Of a DNA stretch of 64,000 bases, positions 57,413 through 64,000 are shown one piece after another. This DNA is from Ovis canadensis (lineage: Eukaryota > Chordata > Mammalia > Artiodactyla > Bovidae): the NCBI RefSeq assembly GCF_042477335.2, contig NC_091256.1, forward strand, positions 37,788,001 through 37,852,000, read 5' to 3'. Under the pieces are notes generated by a model. That model saw only the letters and a program-made list of their open reading frames with translations. It had not been told where the DNA came from and did not search any database. Each line of letters begins with the position of its first letter. The first letter of the stretch is position 1. Position numbers and translations under genes: made by a program.

Positions 57413-58757
57413 TATGTGCAACTCTTTGTGACCCCACGGACTGCAGCACACCAGGCTTCCCTGTCCATCACCAACTCCCGGAACTTACTCAAACTCATGT
57501 CTATCAAATCAAGGATGCCATCCAACCATCTCATCCTCTGTCATCCCCTTCTCCTCCCGCCTTCAATCTTTCCCAGCATCAGGGTCTTTTCCAATGAGTC
57601 AGTTCTCCGAATCTGGCCAAAGTATTGGAGTTTCAGCTTCAGCATAAGTCCTTCCAACGAATACTAAGGACTGATTTCCTTTAGGATGGACTGGTTGGAT
57701 CTCCTTGCTGTCCAAGAGACTATCAAGAGTCTTCTCCAACATTGCAGTTCAAAAGCATCCATTCCTTGGCGCTCAGCTTTCTTTATAGTCCGGCTCTCAC
57801 ATCCATACATGACTACTGGAAAAACCATAGCCTTGACTAGATGGACCTTTGTTAGCAAAGTAATGTCTCTGGTTTTTAATACTCTGTCTAGATTGGTCAT
57901 AGCTTTTCTTCCAAGAAGCAAGCGTCTTTTAATTTCATGGCTGAAGTCACCATCTGCAGTGATTTTGGAGCCCCCCGAAAATAAAGTCTCTCACTATTTC
58001 CATTGTTTCTCCATCTATTTGCCATGAAGTGATGGGACCGGATGCCATAATCTTGGTTTTCTGAATGTTGAGTTTTAAGCCAACTTTTTCACTCTCGTCT
58101 TTCACTTTCATCAAGAGGCTCTTTAGTTCTTCTTTGTTTTCTGCCATAAGGGTGGTGTCATCGGCATATCTGAGGTTATTGATATTTCTCCCGGCAGTCT
58201 TGATTCCAGCTTGTCCTTCATCCAGTCCAGCATTTTGCATAATGTACTCTGCATAGAAGTTAAATAAGCAGGGTGGCAATATAGAGCTTGACATACTCCT
58301 TTGCCTATTTGGAACCAGTCTGTTGTTCCATGTCCAGTTCTAACTGTTGCTTCCTGACCTGCATACAGATTTCTCAAGAGTCAGGTCAGGTGGTCTGGTA
58401 TTCCCATCTCTTTTAGAATTTTCCACAGTTTATTGTGATCCACACAGTCAAAGACTTTGGCGTAATCAATAAAGCAGAAGTAGATGTTTTCCTGGAACTC
58501 CCTTGCCTTTTCAATGATCCAATGGTTGTTGGCAATTTGATCTCTGGTTCCTCTGCTTTTTCTAAACCCAGCTTGTACATCTGGAAGTTCTTGGTCACAC
58601 ACTGTTGAAGACTAGCTTGAAGGATTTTGAGCATTACTTTGCTAGCGTGTGACATGAGTGCAATTGTGTGGTAGTTTGAACATTCTTTGGCATTGCCTTT
58701 CTTTGGGACTGGAATGAAGACTGATCTTTTCCAGTCCTGTGGCCACTGCTGAGTACG
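57413..58757 (-). mobile_element. BovB LINE fragment, reverse orientation
   Basis: About 1.34 kb of reverse BovB from the palm region to near the 3' end. It lacks the terminal GAGCGACTGAACTGAA tail and is 5' truncated at about 58757. Opposite in orientation to the BovB at 45.9 kb. Confidence 0.93.
57664..58755 (-). pseudogene. BovB reverse-transcriptase remnant
   Basis: Reverse-strand frames: 58413-58799 (DWKRSVFIPVPKKGNAKECS), 58381-58602 (motif A FCFIDYAKVFDCVDH), 58123-58377 (NLYAGQEATVRTGHGTTDWF), 57947-58294 (NLRYADDTTLMAENKEELKS with the catalytic YADD) and 57664-57921 (C-terminus). Frameshifts separate them. The endonuclease region was lost to 5' truncation. Confidence 0.88.
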
Positions 58758-59405
58758 TGTGCATGCCTTTGTGTAACTAAAATATTTGTTAATCTTCACA
58801 AAAATCCTGTAACTGAGTTCTTCTCCTTTTCTCTAGGATGTCAAAATCCACATTCAATTCAAATGTAAAAGGTGAAAAGAACTAAGTGAAAATATTCCCT
58901 CCCAACCCTTTCCCTCGGATTTCTACTTACTCTCCTAAAATATAATTTCTTGAGTGTCTTTCTAAACCTATTTTGTGCATATCCAAGGAAAAATGTATTA
59001 TATATGCATTAGGTATACACTCTCTGCTCCTGCTCAATGTTTTGCATTTAATGGTATATTTTGAAGATTAATTCATATTAACACACAAAGACCTTCCTCA
59101 TTTATTTTTAATGAGGCATAGTATAACATTGTATGGTTAACTGCATGCACCATTATTTGTTTGTTTTAGTTTGTTCAAGATTTTTACCTCTGGTATGAAA
59201 CACTAACAGATATGGACTTAAAAAAAAATAAAACTGTAACCATAAAAAAATACTGTAACCATAATACAGGACTATTATCACAGTTAAATTAACAACTCCT
59301 CAATATCACCACATATCTAATCAATATCTGAATTAAATGATCACTTGTCAATTTTTAAAACTTTTCACAATTTGAATCACAATCTAAATAAGATGAATAA
59401 GCTGT
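58758..59405. other. Unannotated intergenic sequence
   Basis: AT-rich, no recognisable gene or young repeat. Confidence 0.6.
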
Positions 59406-59695
59406 GGGCTTCCCTGGCGTCTCAGTGGTAAAGAATCCACTTGCCAAGGCAGGAAACACAAGTTCCATCTCTGACCCAGGAAGATCCCATATGCCGAGGG
59501 CAACTAAGCCCTTGCCAGAACTATTGAGCTTGTGTTCTACATCTGAGGAGTGGCAATTACTGAAGCCCCGGGGGCCCTAGGGCCTGTTCTCTGAAACAAG
59601 AGAAGCCACCATAATGAGAAGCCTGCTCACTGCAACTAGAGAAGAGCCTGCCAAGTAAGGAAGACCCAGAACAGCCACACACACACACACAAAAC
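59406..59695 (+). mobile_element. CHR SINE (long form)
   Basis: GGGCTTCCCTGGCGTCTCAG head, 'agatcccatatgccgagggc', and an (AC)n tail (59680-59695). The last named repeat before the DEGS1 promoter. Confidence 0.87.
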
Positions 59696-60429
59696 TAAAA
59701 TGCTGTAAATACAGTTTGTAAAAGACTTAAAATACAAAATCAATAAGTTGCAGTTGGTTGACGTTTTTTGCAGCCCTTTTAATCTGTCGGTTTTCCCTCT
59801 TTTGTTTTTCTTGCATTTTATTTATTAAAGTACTCAGGATGTTGCCCTACAGAATTTCCCACAGTCAAGATCTTGCTGATTCTCTCTCTGTGGTGTAGTT
59901 TAACATGTTCCTCTGTTCTATTTTCTATACATTAGCATTTGGTTCTAGGTATTTGATCACACTTGGCTGTGGTTGTGTGCACGTATGTATGTGGTGTTTT
60001 ACCGAGAATATCCTGTTGGTTATCTTCCCTTTTGTAATTTTAGTCAGTTTCTTTTTTATTGGAGAAGCGGTAAGTAATTTTGAGACAAAATGTCCTCTCT
60101 TTCAGGAAGAGGCGGTGGTTCAAACGACCTGTGACAGATGTAAGGTTGAGCAATGAACTTATCAGAGAAATGGTCACACTAGAATAATTCAGGCAGAGCA
60201 ACAAATTCCTCATGATTTTTCACTATGAGAGTGATTTCCTTTTTCTTAATTAGCTCTTAATCACCACACGCTCCACATTTTTTTCCTGAGGTATTATTTC
60301 GAGGAGGCAGCCAAAAACAGCTCAGTAAATAATTTGCTTTTCAAAATTAAACAAAACTTGGGCAAGTGGCCACTGATTACTGACCAAGGATTCTTGGGCT
60401 CAAGCTCCAGCCTCCCCTCGAGGCGCTAA
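59696..60429. other. DEGS1 upstream flank
   Basis: About 730 bases without transposons, AT-rich until about 60390. It may hold distal promoter elements, but no strong motif stands out. Confidence 0.5.
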
Positions 60430-60815
60430 AGCGCAGTCTCATTTCACTTGAGACCTTTCCTGCCTTTTTCACCTTTTCCCGGGCTCAGGCACCAGCACTG
60501 CGCAGGACAGGCCTCAGGGAGCTGGGACTTGCAGGAACTCGGCATCCCGGCTGGTCGCCGAGTCACAGAAAAAAGCAGAAACCAGCGCCGCGGAGCAACG
60601 GAATCCCGCCCCTCGGAGGGGCCGCCCGCCCACCCCACCCAGCTCCAGGCCGGGGGGCGGGGCCTCGGGACTCCGCCCCGGCCTGCGTCTCCTCTCCCGC
60701 CCCTCCGCCGCCGCCGGCTGACACGAGTTGCGGAGCGGCCGCCTTCGCTTTCGCCTCCGCCCGGGAGGAGCGTGGATAGGAGCGAGAGTCCGCCGCTGGC
60801 CCGTGAGCCGCCGCC
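60430..60815 (+). promoter_or_regulatory. DEGS1: DEGS1 CpG-island promoter and 5' UTR
   Basis: The start of a CpG island running to about 61560. An Sp1-type GC box GGGGCGGGGC lies at 60654-60663, with further CCGCCC motifs at 60623-60628 and 60673-60678. No TATA box. No ATG precedes the start codon in the last 200 bases. Organisation fits a broadly expressed, TATA-less promoter. The transcription start is not determinable here. Confidence 0.8.
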
Positions 60816-60897
60816 ATGGGGAACCGCGTTTCGCGGGAAGACTTCGAGTGGGTCTACACCGATCAGCCGCACGCCACTCGGCGCCAGGAGATCCTGG
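60816..60897 (+). CDS. DEGS1: DEGS1 coding exon 1 (sphingolipid delta-4 desaturase)
   Basis: DEGS1 is the ER-membrane, iron-dependent desaturase that inserts the 4,5-trans double bond into dihydroceramide to make ceramide, using cytochrome b5 electrons (family knowledge). This exon gives residues 1-27 plus one base: [20 protein letters not shown] then TRRQEIL, almost identical to human DEGS1 in memory, with changes at 3, 21 and 24. The ATG at 60816 sits in a perfect Kozak context, GCCGCCATGG. The donor CTGG|GTGAGC leaves phase 1. Gly2 with Ser6 keeps an N-myristoylation signal, reported for DES1. The membrane segments and three histidine boxes are encoded by later exons outside the window, so this is a partial gene. 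Confidence 0.96.
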
Positions 60898-61243
60898 GTG
60901 AGCCTCGGTGCCGCGCCCCGTTATGTGCGTGCGCGGCCTCCCGCCACCTGGACGCGCCTTGCCCGCCGCGGCCCCTGCGCGCCCGAGGCCCGTTAAGAGC
61001 CCGCTCCCGGCCGCGTCCCGCCGCCGCCCGGGCCCCGGGCCGGCTTGTGAGGGAGGGATTCCCCCGCGCGCCCCCGCCCGGCCGCGCGGACCCGAACCTT
61101 CGACGGGGGAGGGACAGGCGCGCCCCCGAGCGCGGTCGTCCGTTCGGGGACAGGGTTTGCTTACAGCCGGGTCCCCTCGGCCAGACCGCGCTCGGGTAGA
61201 TCCTCTTGCCCATAGATACTCGTGCTGCCGGTGGGCGCAGTGA

Positions 61244-61327
61244 TCTCCTTTCCCTTCCCCCTTTCCCGTCTCCCCCTTCCCCCGCCTCTTTCTCTTCCTC
61301 TCCCTTCTTCCTCTCCCTTCTTCCTCT
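61244..61327 (+). repeat. Homopyrimidine tract
   Basis: 84 bases of C/T with only two G (61268, 61284), ending in a tandem TCTCCCTTCTTCC repeat. Within the DEGS1 CpG island. Confidence 0.9.
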
Positions 61328-63084
61328 GCCCGGCGGCCCCGGGCGAAGCCAGGCTGCGAGCGTGTGCGAGGCAGGGCGTGGTCCCGGAGCATCTAGAGGC
61401 CCACACGCGGGGCGCGCGGGCTCTGGCCGACTCCCGCTAGCGATCGTGGCGCCGGCGGCTGCAGCCTTGGGCCCAGGGCGGGGGCCGGTGGTATCTGACC
61501 CATTTGCCCCCAGGGGCCTTTCGGACCGGAAGGGTAACCTTTGCAGGGCCTGGGTCCGGGTGCTCACGCTGATCTCGTGAATCCTCACAAATAAGGCTGG
61601 GATGCGAAAGGGGCAGATTCATGCTTATTTTTCATCCATCACAGGTTTTTGTTGGACGAAAAGGCTAAGTGTGGAAGGCTTGCCAAGATTAGCCTTCTGG
61701 TTCCCTGACTGCTAATTTAGGGCCTTTACACCAGGTTAAACTAGGCCCTAACAACTCTCTGGAGGTGTCAGGCGCTCAGCTGTTTGTAGCTTCTATGTTA
61801 TATAGAGAATTCTCTCATCTCTCCCAGGGTTGTTAGGTACTGTGTTGAGTGCTTTACAAACATTACCCAATTTAATCTTCCCAGTGACTAGGTCAATGAT
61901 ACCCCTATTTTAAAGATGTGGTAGGAGTGAATAACTGTTGGAGGGGCGTTCTGATCTGGGTTAGATTCTACCACAACGTTTGCTCTTGTTTTGAAAATCT
62001 GGAAACTAATGGGTGGCAAGTTGAATAGGAGGAATTATTTCTCATACAGAGTATCCGCCTAGTTTTTCTTGTCAGCATCCATTCGCCAAGTGAAAAGAAA
62101 AGGCAAGTTCCTGCTCTTTGCTGGAGTAAGGGAGAAATGTCATGTTTTCACAAAAGGAAAGGAATTAGACCTTTAAAAACTTACATAGTGCAGCAGACTC
62201 TTCAGAGTTGGCTGTTGAACACCAGTTCGCCTTCTCCAGATTGCCGGATAAAGCAACTGTTGCTTTCCAACCAATACTTGTCTCTCAAGTATTAGCAAAC
62301 AATGGAACCTGAGTTGGGTAACACGTGATCATATAACTAATAAATGGATGAATCTAGATTTAAACCCATATCCTTCTGACACTAGGGACTCTGTTAAATA
62401 AATTTATAAATTGTAAAAAAAAGTAGATCCTGTTGAAATGGATTTTAAAAAATCGAATAAATAAGCTGGGAGCGTGAACATTTGTAGTTGCTATTAAGGC
62501 TACCCCTTTAAGAGACTTTGGTTCTTGGATGCTTTCTTTACTATTTTTAATCAAAATGTGTATTTTGCAAATCACACATAAGAGATGGCATATAGTACAT
62601 TTTAATCTATGACTAATCAATACATGCATAAGAATAATCTGGTCTTCACTCTGTAAAAACCAACGCCTGAATACCGGAACGTAGCTATTTGTTTAATATT
62701 CAGAAAATCAAGGAAATGAAAAGGTGTTTGTCCATGCTTATCTCAACATGAACCTTTTTTCCACAAACTTATTATCACTGGACCATTTCACTTGGAAAGT
62801 AAAAGGACTACAGTATTTCCCGATGAAGATACCAATCATTTTCCCTGCAGGTGTAAATACTGCTCAGTGTTCCATTTCAGCAGTGGAGATGGAATAACCT
62901 CAGAAAAGATAAGAATCTGGAAATTTGTAATTATACTTAAGTGAGATATTTTTGAAATGTGTCAGGTTTTGACAGGGAGAGAGGCACAACAGAACATGGA
63001 TATGATAACAGCCAACATCCATACACTAAATTTACAAAATTTATGTACAAAACTAATGAAAGCTATTGATTGGACCATTACTAT

Positions 63085-63275
63085 TGTTGTTTAGTTGCTC
63101 AGTCATGTCCCACTCTCTGCAACCCCATGGACTGAAGCCCACCAGGCTCCTCTGTGCATGGGATTTCCCAACCAAGCTCACTGGAGTGGTTTGCCATTTC
63201 CTTCTTCAGGGCATCTTCCCCACCCAGGGATTGAACCTGCATTGACAGGCAGACTCTTTACCACTGAGCTATCAG
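63085..63275 (-). mobile_element. Bov-tA SINE
   Basis: Reverse BovA ('tagttgctcagtcatgtccc') and a shortened tRNA head ('ctctttaccactgagctatc'). Confidence 0.87.
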
Positions 63276-63280
63276 AAAGT

Positions 63281-63590
63281 GAAAGTGAAGTGAAAGTAAA
63301 AGTCTCAGTAGTGTTTGACTCTTTGCGACCTTGTGGGCTGTACAGTCCATGGAATTCTCCAGGCCAGAATACTGGAGTGGGTAGCCTTTCCCTTCTCCAG
63401 GGGATCTTCCCAACCCAGGTCTCCCTCGTTACAGGCGGATTCTGTATCAGCTGAGCCACGAGGGAAGCCCAAGAATACTGGAGTGGGTAGCCTATCCCTT
63501 CTTCAGCGGATCATCCCAAACCCAGGAATCGAACTGGGATCTCCTGCATTGCAGGCAGATTCTTTACCATCTGAGCTATCAGGGAAAGGA
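63281..63590 (-). mobile_element. Double-headed Bov-tA SINE
   Basis: Reverse BovA body, first tRNA head ('gtatcagctgagccacgagg'), junction GAAGCCCAAGAATACTGGAG, second head ending 'catctgagctatcagggaa'. Directly follows another Bov-tA. Confidence 0.85.
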
Positions 63591-63659
63591 CGATTATTAG
63601 TAGGTCATATAATTGCAAGAAATGTTCCTTTTACTGCTATACTTCTGCTGGGAAACATT

Positions 63660-64000
63660 TTTTTTTTTTAACTGTCTTATTAAGATATAATTCACAAACT
63701 GTAAAGTTCCCCCTCCCCCTCCCCTTTTTTGTTTTTGCCCTTGCTGCATAGCATGTGGAATCTTAGTTTTCTGACCAGAGATGGAACCTGAGCCCCCTTC
63801 ATTGGAAGTGCAGAGTCTTAATCACTAGATCACCAGGGAAATCCCAAAAGCTCACCAATTTAAAGTGTACAATTCAGTGGGACAGTTTTGAACTATTCAG
63901 TTCAATAAGTTCTTGTCACCCCAAGAAGAAACTCTATACTCATTAGCATTGAGTATATCCTTCACTCACACTGCCCAGTCCTGAGCAAACACTAATCTTT
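63660..64000 (-). mobile_element. L1M 3' remnant with a CHR SINE insertion
   Basis: Reverse L1M end ('cttattaagatataattcac', 'aaagtgtacaattcagtggg'), split by a reverse CHR SINE at about 63723-63846 ('tgctgcatagcatgtggaat' ... ATCACCAGGGAAATCCC). Continues beyond the window. Confidence 0.65.

Larger units (their letters stand above)
60898..64000 (+). other. DEGS1: DEGS1 intron 1 (5' part)
   Basis: The first 660 bases remain CpG-rich, then hold an 84-base pyrimidine tract (61244-61327). 61840-61940 and 62320-62390 look like reverse MIR remnants ('tttacaaacattacccaatt', 'agatttaaacccatatcctt'). 62400-63084 shows nothing identifiable. Long open frames at 60448-61580 on both strands are GC-rich artefacts of the island. 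The intron continues past the window. Confidence 0.85.

Noticed and set aside
60448-61622. Several long open frames (up to 292 codons) on both strands around DEGS1 exon 1
   Set aside because: High GC removes stop codons by chance in a CpG island. The encoded Arg/Pro/Gly-rich sequence has no family resemblance, and the real DEGS1 exon explains the locus.
2762-63671. Many 60-140 codon frames containing SINE-type strings such as HGQRSLVGYSPWG or LCDPMDCSPPGSS
   Set aside because: These are translations of Bov-tA/BovA SINEs in various frames, not genes.

Overview
This is a mammalian nuclear genome window, almost certainly from a ruminant, most likely a bovid. Two vertebrate genes with standard GT-AG introns sit in a background packed with BovB LINEs, tRNA-Glu/BovA SINEs (Bov-tA, Bov-A2), artiodactyl CHR-type SINEs and ruminant L1. 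That combination is diagnostic of Pecora. Cattle, sheep and goat cannot be told apart by eye here.

Layout. (1) 1-29.26 kb: the complete FBXO28 gene on the + strand. It has a CpG-rich promoter, five coding exons (192-458, 11915-12024, 15228-15366, 23017-23212, 24628-25022) and a long 3' UTR with no recognisable transposon, ending near a poly(A) signal at 29231. The joined coding length is 1107 nt, or 368 codons plus stop, the length I recall for the human protein. (2) 29.3-60.4 kb: an intergenic interval made mostly of transposons. It holds a dead mariner (36.87-38.11 kb), a near-full-length BovB with a perfect 13-bp target-site duplication (45.94-49.05 kb), an oppositely oriented BovB fragment (57.41-58.76 kb), several L1 fragments of different ages, and dozens of SINEs, many nested. 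(3) 60.4-64.0 kb: the CpG-island promoter, first coding exon (60816-60897) and start of intron 1 of DEGS1, also on the + strand. The rest of DEGS1 lies beyond the window. FBXO28 followed by DEGS1 in the same orientation matches the known mammalian order (human 1q42).

The two genes have unrelated jobs. FBXO28 is the substrate-recognition subunit of an SCF ubiquitin ligase. DEGS1 is the ER dihydroceramide desaturase that makes ceramide. No operon-like logic applies.

I looked for an undescribed system and did not find one: no cluster of unknown conserved ORFs, no CRISPR, no RNA gene, no intact selfish element. The worthwhile observations concern transposon history and regulatory detail. They include an L1 flanked by a roughly 140-bp direct repeat inside an older SINE that carries extra 3' sequence, a mariner whose three catalytic aspartates are all asparagine codons at intact D34D spacing, a hAT fossil whose 8-bp duplication is still readable, and a recurrent double-headed SINE. 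Repeat boundaries are by eye, accurate to about 5-20 bp except where a target-site duplication fixes them.
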